Positions 38,162-47,847 are shown, numbered from the stretch's first letter. The stretch: 64,000 nt of DNA from Micromonospora sp. CCTCC AA 2012012 (GCF_040499845.1 NZ_CP159342.1:6665217-6729216); one strand, 5' to 3'. Notes: generated by a model not told the origin, from the letters alone. A program made the numbers and translations.

Positions 38162-39076
38162 TCAGGAGTGCGGGCAGGTGTCGCGGTACTCCTCGATCGC
38201 GGACCCGCTCGGTGCCGGGCAGAGGAACTGCTCGTAGCGGGTGTCGTCGTCCACGAACCGCTTCAGCCAGGAGATGCTGTACTTCGCGATGGTCACGTTG
38301 GGCGACGTGGGCGCGGAGTGGGTGGCGCCGTTCAGTTCGAGGTATGCCTTGTCCAGCGTGGCCGGCAGGCTGGTGTAGAAGGGCTCCGAGTGCGACGCGA
38401 CCGGGGCGATCGAGTCGTACTCCGCGCCGACGACCAGCGTCGGGACGCGTACCGTGGACCAGTTCTTGGTGGTGTGCCAGCCGGTCAGCGGGATCGCGGC
38501 CTGCAGCGTCGGCCGTGTGTTCGCCGCGGAGAGGCTGCCGCCGCCACCCATCGAATGGCCCATCACGGCGAGCCGGTACCGGTCGATCCGGCTGCGCACC
38601 GAGCTGGCGTTGGTCAGGTAGTCCAGCGCGGCCAGCAGTTGGCTGCCCCGGCTGGCCGGTTGGTCGTAGCGGGACAGGGTGTCGATGGTGATGACGACGA
38701 AACCCTGCGAGGCGAGGCGGGGGCCGAGCCACGCCACGCTGGACTGCGTCGCGGTGTAGCCGGGTGAGACAGCGACCGCGCCGAAGGTCCCCTCGGCGGT
38801 GCTGGTGGGGTAGTAGACGGTGCCGCCGCGGAAGCCGCTGACGCTGGAGGCGGCGACGGTGGTCTGGGCGATGGCGAACGGGCCACGGGTCGCCTCGATG
38901 CTCGCCACGGTCGGGTCGGGGCCGCGCTGGTAGGGGTTGACGGCGGCGTGGGCGGCCGGTGCGGCGGCCAGCCCGGCGCCGACCAGGAGGAGGGTGAGCA
39001 CGGACCGGGCCAGGGCGGTGGCCCATCGGCGGTCCGGCCCGGACCGGGCACGGGGGACGGTGGGTACGGGTTGCAT
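38162..39076 (-). CDS. Secreted cutinase / PET-hydrolase-like alpha/beta hydrolase
   Basis: The 304-aa precursor has a signal peptide (residues 1-44, cleavage after AAPAAHA), then a mature part starting [11 protein letters not shown]. It is close to Thermobifida-type cutinases. Nucleophile Ser175 is in GHSMGGGG, Asp221 in [11 protein letters not shown] and His253 in NGATHSAP. Substrate-cleft residues of this family are present: Tyr107 ([10 protein letters not shown]), Met176 and Trp200 ([10 protein letters not shown]). The C-terminal disulfide pair is in FLCPAPSGS and YRDTCPHS. It probably cleaves cutin-like polyesters, possibly polyethylene terephthalate. ATG 39076 has AGGGAG upstream. Confidence 0.9.
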   Translation of the reverse strand: MQPVPTVPRARSGPDRRWATALARSVLTLLLVGAGLAAAPAAHAAVNPYQRGPDPTVASIEATRGPFAIAQTTVAASSVSGFRGGTVYYPTSTAEGTFGAVAVSPGYTATQSSVAWLGPRLASQGFVVITIDTLSRYDQPASRGSQLLAALDYLTNASSVRSRIDRYRLAVMGHSMGGGGSLSAANTRPTLQAAIPLTGWHTTKNWSTVRVPTLVVGAEYDSIAPVASHSEPFYTSLPATLDKAYLELNGATHSAPTSPNVTIAKYSISWLKRFVDDDTRYEQFLCPAPSGSAIEEYRDTCPHS

Positions 39077-39299
39077 GTGGTCGCTCCCTGCGGGGGTGAG
39101 CAGCCGACGGTCCCGAGGGTGGTGGACGGCGGAACCGATCGATGCGTGTCCATCGGTTTCTGCATCGTCCGTCCTGGTGGCGGTGACGGCCAATCCCGGC
39201 CGGTCCCTGTCACCGCGATATGTGCCAACCGGCGCCGCCCGGTCCGGCGGTCGGTCGTGTCGCCGCCACGGGTGACGTCAGAGCGGGCAGGATGGGGGG

Positions 39300-40763
39300 A
39301 TGGCCGAGCCGCACGACCTGACCGCGCTGGAGCAGGCCGCCGCGATCGCCCGGGGCGAGCTGTCCAGCGTGGAGCTCGTCGCCCACCACCTGACCCGCGT
39401 CGACGCGCTCGGCGACACGGTCGGGGCGTTCGTCACCGTCACCTCGGAACGGGCCCTCGCGGCGGCCCGGGCCGCCGACGGCGTACCGGCCGGGGAACGG
39501 GGGGCGCTGCACGGCGTTCCGACCGCGATCAAGGACCTGACGCTGACCGCGGGGGTGCGCACCACCTTCGGATCGGCGGCCTTCGCCGACTTCGTGCCGC
39601 CGGTCGACGCCGACGTGGTGCGCTTCATGACGGCCGCCGGACTGGTCAGCCTCGGCAAGACCACCACCTCCGAGCTGGGCTGCTCGCTCTACTCCGAGGG
39701 GCTGGTCGCGCCGCCGGCCCGGAACCCCTGGGACCTGTCGTACACGGCGGGTGGGTCGAGCGGTGGCGCGGCGGCGGCGGTGGCGGCCGGGCTGGTCCCG
39801 GTCGCCCAGGGTTCCGACGGCGGCGGGTCGCTGCGCATCCCGGCGTCGCTCTGCGGCCTGGTCGGCTACAAACCCAGCCGGGGGCTGGTCTCCGGCGGGC
39901 CGCTCGGCTCCGGCGCGTTCGGGCTGCCGACCGCCGGCCCCATCGGGCGGACCGTCGCCGACGTGGCCGCGCTGCTCGACGTCATGGCCCAGCCGGTGCC
40001 CGGCGAGCCCTACCTCCCGCCGGCCCGGCCCGCCGACGGCTACCTCGGCGTGGCCCGCCGCGCCGACCCCGGCCGGCTGCGGATCGGCCGCTTCACCACC
40101 CCGATGCTCGCCGACGAGCCGGTCCACCCCGACTGCCTGGCCGCCGTGGACCGGGCCGCCGCGCTGCTGGCCGCCGCCGGCCACGAGGTGGTCGAGGTGC
40201 CCGCGCCGCTCGGCCCCACGGCGTGGCCGCTCTTCGAGACCATCTGGTACGTCCTGGCGCTCGCCCCGCTCCCGCCGGAGCGGGAGGGCCGGCTGCTGCC
40301 GCTGACCCGGTTCCTCCGCGACCGGGGTACGGCCGTCGGCGCGGGGGCGCTGCTGGCCGCGCTCGGTGAACTCCAGGCCCAGGTACGCCTCGGCGCCCAG
40401 CGGACCGCCGGTTGCGACCTGCTGCTCTGCCCCACCCTCGCCGCGCCGCAGGCGCCGGTCGGCGCGTTCGCGGCGCTGCCCCCGGCGGAGGATTTCGACC
40501 GGCAACGCCGGTTCTCGCCGTACTGCGCCATCTTCAACGTCACCGGTCAGCCGTCGGTTTCCCTGCCGGTGGGCCGCACCGCCGACGGGCTCCCCGTCGG
40601 GGTGCTCCTCACCGGCCGGTACGGCGACGACGCCACGCTGACCGCCACTGCCGCGCAACTGGAGCACGGATGTGGCGGATGGGATCACCACCCCGCAATC
40701 TGGCGGGCCGTCGACTCCGCTAACGTGAATACCACAAGCGGAGTCGGGCGGTCGGCGCCATGA
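39300..40763 (+). CDS. Amidase (amidase-signature family)
   Basis: This 487-aa Ser-cisSer-Lys hydrolase cleaves amide bonds. The lysine is in [11 protein letters not shown] and the signature region is [17 protein letters not shown] with [19 protein letters not shown], containing both active serines. It is closest to AtzF/GatA-like amidases, but no tRNA-amidotransferase partner (gatB, gatC) is nearby, so GatA is unlikely. A stretch of about 100 aa near the C-terminus ([21 protein letters not shown]) supplies the rest of the fold. Substrate unknown. It reads toward ctaJ, with a 54-bp gap. Confidence 0.87.
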   Translation: MAEPHDLTALEQAAAIARGELSSVELVAHHLTRVDALGDTVGAFVTVTSERALAAARAADGVPAGERGALHGVPTAIKDLTLTAGVRTTFGSAAFADFVPPVDADVVRFMTAAGLVSLGKTTTSELGCSLYSEGLVAPPARNPWDLSYTAGGSSGGAAAAVAAGLVPVAQGSDGGGSLRIPASLCGLVGYKPSRGLVSGGPLGSGAFGLPTAGPIGRTVADVAALLDVMAQPVPGEPYLPPARPADGYLGVARRADPGRLRIGRFTTPMLADEPVHPDCLAAVDRAAALLAAAGHEVVEVPAPLGPTAWPLFETIWYVLALAPLPPEREGRLLPLTRFLRDRGTAVGAGALLAALGELQAQVRLGAQRTAGCDLLLCPTLAAPQAPVGAFAALPPAEDFDRQRRFSPYCAIFNVTGQPSVSLPVGRTADGLPVGVLLTGRYGDDATLTATAAQLEHGCGGWDHHPAIWRAVDSANVNTTSGVGRSAP

Positions 40764-40817
40764 TCGTCCACCCGACCCGGAATTCCTGGTCTCTCTTTCC
40801 GCCTGGGGGCGTTGGGA

Positions 40818-41120
40818 TTGTCTGTTACCGAGACGTTGCTGGTCTTCGTCGGCATCCCGGCGGCCGCGGTGCTGGTGATCGCCGGACTGGCACTCGCCGG
40901 CGGCCGTGGCGGCGGTGGCGGCGCCAAGCGCTACCGGCCGGGCCGGCCCTTCGACTTCACTCCGGTCTGGTTCCTGGGCCGTCCGGAGCAGCTGGCCGAC
41001 TCGGCCGGCACCGCGCTGGCAGCGGGCGCGCAGGCGCCGGCGCTGACCAGCCACAAGCAGGAGAAGGCCGGCATCGAGGCGCCGGCCGGTGGAACCGGAG
41101 GCGCAAGTGACCGTTGGTGA
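40818..41120 (+). CDS. ctaJ: Cytochrome aa3 oxidase accessory subunit CtaJ
   Basis: This 100-aa membrane protein starts SVTETLLVFVGIPAAAVLVIAG, has one transmembrane helix, then a charged cytoplasmic part with RYRPGRPFDFTPVWFLG and a GGASDRW end. It matches the CtaJ subunit described in the mycobacterial bcc-aa3 supercomplex. The TTG at 40818 is favoured because it gives the conserved N-terminus; a TTG at 40812 is also possible. It is followed 14 bp before its stop by the DUF5130 start. Confidence 0.68.
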   Translation: MSVTETLLVFVGIPAAAVLVIAGLALAGGRGGGGGAKRYRPGRPFDFTPVWFLGRPEQLADSAGTALAAGAQAPALTSHKQEKAGIEAPAGGTGGASDRW

Positions 41121-41520
41121 GAAGCAGGCCGAGACGGGGACGGGCACCCCGCCCGACGTGCTGGACGGGCCCTTCTCGACCCGCCAGCTGCTCCGCATCG
41201 ACGAGGCGCTGCGCCTGGCCGACCAGGGCACCGGCCTGGTCTTCTCGGTCTATGTGGGCGGTCTCGACGAGCCGATCCGGGAGCACGCCCAGCGGCTGCA
41301 CCGCCAGCTCGCCGAGCCCGACAAGTCGGTGCTGATCGCCGTGTCGCCCAACCAGCGGCAGCTGGAGGTCGTCACCGGCAGGTACGCCCGCAAGCGCATC
41401 CCCGACACGTACGCCAAGCTGGCCGCGCTCTCCATGGTGGCCTCCTTCGGCGGCGGCGACCTGGCCGGCGGCATCATCCAGGGCCTCGACCAGCTCGCCA
41501 GCCACGCCGGCAAGGGCTGA
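41107..41520 (+). CDS. DUF5130 family protein
   Basis: This 137-aa protein has DVLDGPFSTRQLLRIDEALRL near its start, then FSVYVGGLDEPIREHAQ, SVLIAVSPNQRQLEVVTG and ALSMVASFGGGDLAGGIIQGLDQL. These are the marks of DUF5130, related to TPM-domain proteins. GTG 41107 follows GGAGG at ideal spacing and starts inside the ctaJ coding region (14-bp overlap). In mycobacteria the homologue also sits between ctaJ and pepN (from memory), suggesting a link with the oxidase, but its function is unknown. Confidence 0.78.
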   Translation: MTVGEKQAETGTGTPPDVLDGPFSTRQLLRIDEALRLADQGTGLVFSVYVGGLDEPIREHAQRLHRQLAEPDKSVLIAVSPNQRQLEVVTGRYARKRIPDTYAKLAALSMVASFGGGDLAGGIIQGLDQLASHAGKG

Positions 41521-41536
41521 CCCTTCCCGTACGACG

Positions 41537-41568
41537 AAGCCCGGCCCGCGATCACGCGGGCCGGGCTT
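41537..41568. terminator. Hairpin terminator between DUF5130 and pepN
   Basis: A perfect 14-bp stem, AAGCCCGGCCCGCG (41537-41550) and CGCGGGCCGGGCTT (41555-41568), with an ATCA loop, followed by TCTCG. It lies between convergent genes and is a textbook bidirectional terminator. Confidence 0.88.
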
Positions 41569-41651
41569 TCTCGTGTCGTCAGCCGCACCACAACGGCCCG
41601 GGGCCGGCGCGGGCTCCCACCCATGCCGGCCCCGGGCCGCGTACCCCTTGG

Positions 41652-44207
41652 TCAGGCGCTCTGGGCGTCCTTGGCGCGGGCCTTGAGGGCCCGGACCACG
41701 CCGTCGCGGCCCTCGGCCACCAGCCGGCGCAGCGACGCCGGGTGACCCTCCTGCGCCAGCCACGCGTCGGTGGCCGCCACCGTGTCGTCGTCCACCAGCT
41801 GGGTCGGGTAGCCGAGCTGCGCGAACTCCTGCGCCGGCTCGCTGTCCCGCTGCGCCCAGACCTGGCCGACGACGGCGAAGTACTTCTCCCGGTACGGCGC
41901 GGTGAGCTCCACCTGCGCCGGGTGGGTGAGACCCTGCAGCAGCGCCCGGTTGCGCCAGTTCGGCAGCGATTCCGGCCCGGTGAGCTGCGCCCAGACCGCC
42001 GCCTTGTTCTCCGCGGTCGGCACCAGCGCGTGCGCGTACGCGGCCTCCCGCTCGCCGCTGGTGGTGCGGTCGCCGGCCAGCTCGGCCTCCACCTCGGCGG
42101 CCCCCGCCGCCCCGTTGGCCACCAGCGCCTGGAGCACCGTCCAGCGCAGCTCGGTGTCCACGGTCAGCCCGGCCGGCACGTCGCCGCCGTTCAGCCAGCC
42201 GCGCAGCGTCGCCAGGTCCTCCGGCGAGCGGGCCGCGGAGGCGAACGCCCGGGCCCAGGCGAGCTGGAAGCCGCTGCCCGGCTCGGCCGCCGCCAGGGCC
42301 GCCCGCGCCGTCCGGGCCAGCTCGGCCCAGCCGGTCGGCGCCCACGCCGCGTCGGCGTAGAAGGTGAGCGCGGTGGTGGCCTGCCGCAGGGTGGCGGTGA
42401 CCAGGTTGATGTCGGTCTCGGCGGGCAGCCCGGCCAGCACCAGCGCCACGTAGTCGCGGGTGGCGAGTTCGGCGTCGCGGGTCATGTCCCAGGCGGCGGT
42501 CCAGCACAGCGCCCGGGCCAGCGACGATTCGAGGCCCGCGATGTGCTGCACCACGGTCGCCATCGACCGCTCGTCCAGCCGCAGCTTGGTGTACGTCAGG
42601 TCGTCGTCGTTGAGCAGCAGCACGTCGGCGGCCCGCGTGCCGTGCAGCGCGGACAACTCGGTCCGCTCGCCGGCCACGTCCACCTCGATCCGCTCCCGGC
42701 GGACCAGCCGGCCGTCGGTCAGGTCGTAGAGGCCGACGCCGATCCGGTGGGTCCGCAGCGTCGGGTGCCCGGCCGGGGCCTCCTGGCGGACCAGCACCCG
42801 CTCGTACGCGCCGTCCGCGCCGATGGTCACCTCGGGGCGCAGCGTGTTGACCTGCGCGGTCTCCAACCACTGGGCGGCGAACTTGCGCAGCTCCCGGCCG
42901 GAGGCCGCCTCCAGCTCCGAGAGCAGGTCGTCGAAGGTGGCGTTGCCCCAGGCGTGCTTGCCGAAGTACGCCCGCAGCCCGGCCCGGAACGGCTCCTCAC
43001 CGACGTACGCGACGAGCTGCTTGAGCACGCTGGCGCCCTTGGCGTACGTGATGCCGTCGAAGTTGACCTCGACCGCCTCCAGGTCCGGCATCTCGCAGTA
43101 GACCGGGTGGGTGGAGGAGAGCTGGTCCTGCCGGTAGCCCCAGTTCTTGCGGATCGACAGGAAGGTCGTCCAGGCCTCGGTGAACCGGGTGGCGTGGGTG
43201 TTGCACCAGTGGCTGGCCCACTCGGCGAACGACTCGTTCAGCCACAGGTCGTTCCACCAGCGCATGGTGACCAGGTCACCGAACCACATGTGGGCCAGCT
43301 CGTGCAGGATGGTGTTGGCCCGCTGCTCGTACTCGTAGTCGGTGACCTGCGAGCGGAAGAGATAGAGCGACTCGGCGTGCGTGACGCAGCCGAAGTTCTC
43401 CATCGCGCCGGCGTTGAAGTCCGGCACCCAGAGCTGGTCGTACTTGGGCAGCGGGTAGCGCACCCCGAACTGCTCGTGGAAGAAGTCGAAGCCCTGCTTG
43501 GTGACCAGGAACAGGTCGTCCGAGTCGAGGTACTGCGCCATCGAGGCCCGGCAGAACACCCCCAGGTCGATGCCGTCGTGGCTGTCCCGCACCTCGTGGT
43601 ACGGCCCGGCGCAGAGCGCGGTGATGTAGGTGCTCATCCGCGCCGACTCGGCGAAGTGGACGGTCTTGAGCCCCTCGCCGGCCGCCTCCTCGCGGGCCAC
43701 CGGCATGTTGGAGACGACCCGCCAGTGCTCCGGGACGGTGGCGTGCCAGGTGTAGACGCTCTTCAGGTCGGGCTGGTCGAAGCAGGCATAGACGCGCTGC
43801 GCGTCCGCCGTCTCGAACTGGCTGTAGAGGTAGGTCTCGCCGTCGACCGGGTCCACCGTGCGGTGCAGGCCCTGACCGCTGTTGGAGTACGCGAAGTCCG
43901 CCTCCACCAGCAGGGTGTTCTCGGCGGCCAGGTCGGTGAGGGTGAGGCCCTTCTCGGCGGACCAGCCGGACAGCTCCACGGGGCGGCCGTTCAGCGTCGC
44001 CGTGTGGACCGTCTCGGCGGCCAGCTCGATGAAGGTCGCCGCGCCGGGCTCGGCGCAGCGGAACCTGACCTCCGTCCGGGAACGGAAGGTGCGGCCCTCG
44101 GCCTGCACGGCGGTCGACAGGTCCAGGTCGATGTCGTACCCGGTGACCTCGAGCAGGCGGGCCCGCTCGGTGGCCTCCACCTGGGTCAGGTTGCGCACTC
44201 CCGGCAC
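41652..44207 (-). CDS. pepN: Aminopeptidase N (M1 family)
   Basis: This zinc aminopeptidase removes N-terminal residues from peptides in the cytosol. The 851-aa protein has the M1 fold: LEVTGYDIDLDLS, the exopeptidase motif GAMENFG, the zinc site HELAHMWFGD with the downstream Glu in LWLNESFAEW, and the ERAP1-like C-terminal helical domain (AREWEL-type HEAT repeats, ending RALKARAKDAQSA). GTG 44207 is chosen because of GGAG upstream and the conserved PGVRNLTQVEATERA start. It is divergent from the nitroreductase gene, an arrangement also seen in mycobacteria (recalled). Confidence 0.95.
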   Translation of the reverse strand: MPGVRNLTQVEATERARLLEVTGYDIDLDLSTAVQAEGRTFRSRTEVRFRCAEPGAATFIELAAETVHTATLNGRPVELSGWSAEKGLTLTDLAAENTLLVEADFAYSNSGQGLHRTVDPVDGETYLYSQFETADAQRVYACFDQPDLKSVYTWHATVPEHWRVVSNMPVAREEAAGEGLKTVHFAESARMSTYITALCAGPYHEVRDSHDGIDLGVFCRASMAQYLDSDDLFLVTKQGFDFFHEQFGVRYPLPKYDQLWVPDFNAGAMENFGCVTHAESLYLFRSQVTDYEYEQRANTILHELAHMWFGDLVTMRWWNDLWLNESFAEWASHWCNTHATRFTEAWTTFLSIRKNWGYRQDQLSSTHPVYCEMPDLEAVEVNFDGITYAKGASVLKQLVAYVGEEPFRAGLRAYFGKHAWGNATFDDLLSELEAASGRELRKFAAQWLETAQVNTLRPEVTIGADGAYERVLVRQEAPAGHPTLRTHRIGVGLYDLTDGRLVRRERIEVDVAGERTELSALHGTRAADVLLLNDDDLTYTKLRLDERSMATVVQHIAGLESSLARALCWTAAWDMTRDAELATRDYVALVLAGLPAETDINLVTATLRQATTALTFYADAAWAPTGWAELARTARAALAAAEPGSGFQLAWARAFASAARSPEDLATLRGWLNGGDVPAGLTVDTELRWTVLQALVANGAAGAAEVEAELAGDRTTSGEREAAYAHALVPTAENKAAVWAQLTGPESLPNWRNRALLQGLTHPAQVELTAPYREKYFAVVGQVWAQRDSEPAQEFAQLGYPTQLVDDDTVAATDAWLAQEGHPASLRRLVAEGRDGVVRALKARAKDAQSA

Positions 44208-44420
44208 TCTTCGTCTCCATCCCACTCGCGCCGCCGCCCCGGCGGCCCCGGCCTCGCCGGCCTGCTCGTGACGGCCGGTCCGAGACCGAGTCTTCCATGC
44301 ACCGGCACCTCCGGTGGTCGAGGTCACGCTCTCATTCCGGTACCGGTCGATACCGTGCGGGGTGAGGATCGGAAGGGAACGCGCCGGTGCTCCGGCGCTC
44401 GAATCGTGAAGGGACTCACC

Positions 44421-45044
44421 GTGACCGAACGTGTCGCCGTGGACATGTGGTTCGACCCGCTCTGCCCGTGGGCGTGGATCACCTCCCGTTGGCTGCTGGA
44501 GGTCGAGCAGGTCCGGGAGGTGGACATCCGCTTCCATGTGATGAGCCTGTCGGTGCTCAACGAGGGTCGGGACCTGCCCGCGGAGTACCAGGAACTGATG
44601 CGGAACGGCTACGGCCCGGTGCGGGTCTGCATCGCCGTCGAGCAGGCCCACGGGTCGGAGGTCCTGGCGAAGCTCTACACCGCCATGGGCACCCGCATCC
44701 ACCTCGGCAAGGAGCCGCTCGGCCGGGACATGCTGGTCGGCGCGCTCACCGACGTCGGGCTGGACCCGGCGCTCGCCGACGCCGCCGACTCCACCACGTA
44801 CGACGAGGCGCTGCGGGCCAGCCACGAGGCGGGCATGCGGCCGGTCGGCACCGACGTCGGCACCCCGGTGATCCACGCCCCCGGCCCGGACGGCGACCAG
44901 GTCGCCTTCTTCGGTCCGGTGATCACCCCGGCGCCGAAGGGCGAGGCGGCCGGCCGGCTCTGGGACGGCGTGCTGCTGGTCGCCGGCACCCCCGGCTTCT
45001 ACGAGCTCAAGCGCTCCCGTGAGCAGGGCCCCATCTTCGACTGA
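44421..45044 (+). CDS. Mycothiol-dependent nitroreductase homologue (Rv2466c-like)
   Basis: This 207-aa DsbA-fold protein aligns over its length with M. tuberculosis Rv2466c, a mycothiol-dependent nitroreductase that activates some prodrugs. Motifs are WFDPLCPWAWITSRWLLEVE, NFHVMSLSVLNE-like, AVEQAHGSEVLAKLYTAMG and GTDVGTPVIH with cis-proline, GPVITPAPKGEEAG-like. The active site is CPWA instead of CPWC, so the second Cys is missing and a monothiol mechanism is likely. GTG 44421 follows AAGGGA. It is divergent from pepN. Confidence 0.87.
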   Translation: MTERVAVDMWFDPLCPWAWITSRWLLEVEQVREVDIRFHVMSLSVLNEGRDLPAEYQELMRNGYGPVRVCIAVEQAHGSEVLAKLYTAMGTRIHLGKEPLGRDMLVGALTDVGLDPALADAADSTTYDEALRASHEAGMRPVGTDVGTPVIHAPGPDGDQVAFFGPVITPAPKGEAAGRLWDGVLLVAGTPGFYELKRSREQGPIFD

Positions 45045-45066
45045 GCGGTGGGCGGGAGACACGCGG

Positions 45067-45094
45067 GCCCCGCGTCACCCCGGTGGCGCGGGGC
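45067..45094 (+). terminator. Hairpin terminator after the nitroreductase homologue gene
   Basis: GCCCCGCG (45067-45074) and CGCGGGGC (45087-45094) enclose an inner CACC/GGTG stem, then TCGTTT. It lies just after the stop at 45044. Good stem, modest T-run. Confidence 0.7.
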
Positions 45095-45162
45095 TCGTTT
45101 CTCCGGGTGTCCCAGCCGGCGGCCCCCGGGGCCGCACCCTGGCAGCTCCTGGAGGCATTCCG

Positions 45163-45570
45163 ATGGGTAAGCACCGCCGTACGTCCGACGACGCGCCGCC
45201 GCAGCCGGCGACCGGGGACTCCGGTGCGACGTACTGGTCCGTGGACGACGCCGACTGGCCGGCCGTCCGGCCCTGCCTGCCGGCCGAGATGGTCGACCTG
45301 CTGGCGCCCCCGATCGTGGTGGGCGTCGCCCGGGTGGTGGCCACCTCCCGGATGACCCCGCCGGCCGACGCGCCGGCCCCGACCCGCACGCCCGGTCCGG
45401 TCCGCTCCGGCGCCCCGGCCGGCCGTCCGACGCCGCCGGGTGCGACGACCGTACGCTTCGCCGCGTCCACCGGGCCGTCCCGCCCGACCGGCCCCGCCGG
45501 CCCGGTTCCCGGCGGTGCCCCGTCCCCCGGCCGGCACCGGCCCGCTCTCGCCCCGGTCGACCGCACCTGA
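45163..45570 (+). CDS. Hypothetical protein with Pro-rich tail
   Basis: This 135-aa protein has a conserved-looking core, GATYWSVDDADWPAVRPCLPAEMVDLLAPPIVVGVARVVA (ends given only), and then about 70 residues of Pro/Ala/Thr/Arg low complexity. ATG 45163 follows GGAGG (45151-45155). No motif suggests a function, and the tail may be disordered. It lies between the terminator at 45094 and the DUF1015 gene. Confidence 0.6.
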   Translation: MGKHRRTSDDAPPQPATGDSGATYWSVDDADWPAVRPCLPAEMVDLLAPPIVVGVARVVATSRMTPPADAPAPTRTPGPVRSGAPAGRPTPPGATTVRFAASTGPSRPTGPAGPVPGGAPSPGRHRPALAPVDRT

Positions 45571-45638
45571 GGCGGCCCGTCGGGGTGTCGACCGGGGGCC
45601 CCGCCTTTCATCTGGTGGACGCGGTAGCGTCGGTGGAC

Positions 45639-46838
45639 ATGACGGTCGTGCATCCGATCGCCCGGGCCTGGATCACCACTGGCGGCACCGGCGCGCAGAA
45701 CTACGACGAGTTCGCCGACGACGCGGAGATCACCGCGATCATCGGGACGAACCCGCACAGTGCTCTCGGCATCGAGATGCCGCACCGGGCGCCGGAGAGC
45801 CTCGGGAAGTCCTTCCTCGACGCGCTGCCGGACGCGGTGGCCCGACTCGCCGAGGCCAAGGCCGACGGCAGCTACACCCCCGCCGAGCAGGTCGTGGTGC
45901 TCTACCGGATCAGCGCGCCCGGCGAGGAGACCGCGTACGGGCTCTGGGCCATGGTCGACACCGACCAGATCTCCACCAGCGCGGACGAGCCCGGCCTGGT
46001 GATCCGCAACGAGGACGTGTTCATCGCCAAGGTGCGGGAGCGGGTCGCCCTGGCCGAGGCGCTCGGGCACCTGCTCTCCCCGGTGCTGCTGCTCCAGACC
46101 GGCAGCGGCGACGCGCTGCACGCCGCCCTCGCGGCGGCGACCGAGTCGGCCGGCGCACCGGCCGCCACGGACGTCGACCAGTCGGGGCGTACGCACGCCA
46201 TCTGGCTGCTCGGGCCGGGCCGCGAGCAGGACGAGCTGACCGCCCTGGCCGGCGGTGGCGAGCTGGTGGTGGCCGACGGCAACCACCGCAGCCTGGCCGC
46301 GCAGACCGGCGGGCTGCCGCGCTTCCTCTCCGTGATCACCACGCCCGCGTCGGTGGCCATCCAGCCCTACAACCGGCTGGTCAGCGAGCTGACCACCACG
46401 CCGGAGGAGCTGCTCGACCGGCTCCGCGCGGCCGGCGCGGAGGTCACCCCGGTCGCCGGCCCGGTCGAGGTCCCGGCGGCCGGCGGCACCGTCCACCTCC
46501 ACCTCGCCGGCCAGGGGTACGCGGTGACCCTGCCGCACCTGGACGGGGGCCGGTTGGAGAACCTCGACCACGCGCTGGTCGAGCGGCTGCTGCTGCGGGA
46601 CGCGCTCGGCCTCGACCCGGGCGACAAGCGGATCACCTACGTGGGCGGCGACTACCCGGCGAGCTGGCTCACCGGTGAGGTCGACGCGGGTCGCGCGGAG
46701 CTGGCGGTGCTCATCGCCCCGGTGACCGTGGACGACTTCGTCGCGGTCAACCTGGCGCGGGAGAAGATGCCGCGCAAGAGCACCTGGTTCACCCCGAAGG
46801 CCCGGGGTGGCCTGGTCGTCGCCGAACTCGGGCACTGA
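45639..46838 (+). CDS. DUF1015 family protein (SerK/SbnI-like)
   Basis: This 399-aa cytosolic protein belongs to DUF1015, whose characterised members SbnI and SerK phosphorylate free serine using ADP. Typical segments are an N-terminal HPIARAW..., NYDEFADDAEITAII, VVADGNHRSLAA (in place of the more common ADGHHR) and the C-terminal MPRKSTWFTPKARGGLV. A GGTGG precedes ATG 45639; a GTG at 45585 would add 18 residues. Kinase activity is inferred from family members only. It is followed by a hairpin and then rpiB. Confidence 0.78.
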   Translation: MTVVHPIARAWITTGGTGAQNYDEFADDAEITAIIGTNPHSALGIEMPHRAPESLGKSFLDALPDAVARLAEAKADGSYTPAEQVVVLYRISAPGEETAYGLWAMVDTDQISTSADEPGLVIRNEDVFIAKVRERVALAEALGHLLSPVLLLQTGSGDALHAALAAATESAGAPAATDVDQSGRTHAIWLLGPGREQDELTALAGGGELVVADGNHRSLAAQTGGLPRFLSVITTPASVAIQPYNRLVSELTTTPEELLDRLRAAGAEVTPVAGPVEVPAAGGTVHLHLAGQGYAVTLPHLDGGRLENLDHALVERLLLRDALGLDPGDKRITYVGGDYPASWLTGEVDAGRAELAVLIAPVTVDDFVAVNLAREKMPRKSTWFTPKARGGLVVAELGH

Positions 46839-46850
46839 GCTGTGACGAAT

Positions 46851-46890
46851 CCGCCTCCGTGCCGCCGCCCGCGCGCCGGCACGGAGGCGG
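46851..46890 (+). terminator. Perfect 14-bp hairpin between the DUF1015 gene and rpiB
   Basis: CCGCCTCCGTGCCG (46851-46864) and CGGCACGGAGGCGG (46877-46890). It begins 12 bp after the upstream stop and ends 19 bp before rpiB, so it may terminate the upstream transcript or fold in the rpiB leader. Confidence 0.6.
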
Positions 46891-46909
46891 GCCTGACAGA
46901 CTGCGCGGT

Positions 46910-47380
<471 letters not shown>

Positions 47381-47387
47381 CCCGGAC

Positions 47388-47416
47388 GCGGGGCGGTCCG
47401 CCACGGTCCGCCCCGC
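47388..47416. terminator. Hairpin between convergent rpiB and the 127-aa gene
   Basis: GCGGGGCGG (47388-47396) pairs with CCGCCCCGC (47408-47416). Position between two convergent stops supports bidirectional termination; no T-run. Confidence 0.65.
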
Positions 47417-47448
47417 CCACGTCGGGTCGCCGCAGCCGGTGACCTGGG

Positions 47449-47832
47449 TCAGCGGCCGGAGCGGGGAAGGTCCTCCCGGGGCACCCAGTTACGGCGCACG
47501 ATGACCAGGCGGGCCTCGGCCTCGGCCAGGTCGTCCTCGGTCGGTCGGGCGGCGTCCCGGGCGCGCAGCGCGGCGGTCACCCCCACCTGCGACGAACCGG
47601 AGCCGACCAGGCCCCGCAGGCCCCGGTCGCCGTCGTCCCCGGCGGGCCCGCCCCGGCGCACCTGCGGCTGCTCCGGCTCCGGCTCGGCGCGTCGGGCGCC
47701 CCGCGGCCGGACACCCTCGTCGTCGTGCACGGCCGCCGTGGTCGCGCTCACCCCGTCGGCGTCCCGAGCCGTCTGCTCGGTGTCGCCGTGGTGCCGCAGC
47801 CGGCGCCGCCGGCGCTCCGCATCACCCACCAT
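47449..47832 (-). CDS. Conserved Arg/Glu-rich hypothetical protein
   Basis: This 127-aa protein is highly charged and without a membrane segment. The C-terminal third (SQVGVTAALRARDAARPTEDDL and EARLVIVRRNWVPREDL) looks ordered, and the rest resembles a disordered linker. It is probably a conserved actinobacterial protein, but no family name is certain. It lies just after the Eis-like gene in the same direction, 15 bp downstream, so they may be co-transcribed. Confidence 0.55.
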   Translation of the reverse strand: MVGDAERRRRRLRHHGDTEQTARDADGVSATTAAVHDDEGVRPRGARRAEPEPEQPQVRRGGPAGDDGDRGLRGLVGSGSSQVGVTAALRARDAARPTEDDLAEAEARLVIVRRNWVPREDLPRSGR

Positions 47833-47847
47833 CCGTCGACCGTACCG

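Noticed and set aside
38162..39076. The alpha/beta hydrolase as the missing kynurenine formamidase
   Set aside because: It has a clear signal peptide, is convergent with the operon and matches cutinases along its length.
41742..45044. An 1100-codon frame on the plus strand overlapping pepN
   Set aside because: Its upstream part is antisense to pepN and of low complexity; only the end, from 44421, is a real gene.
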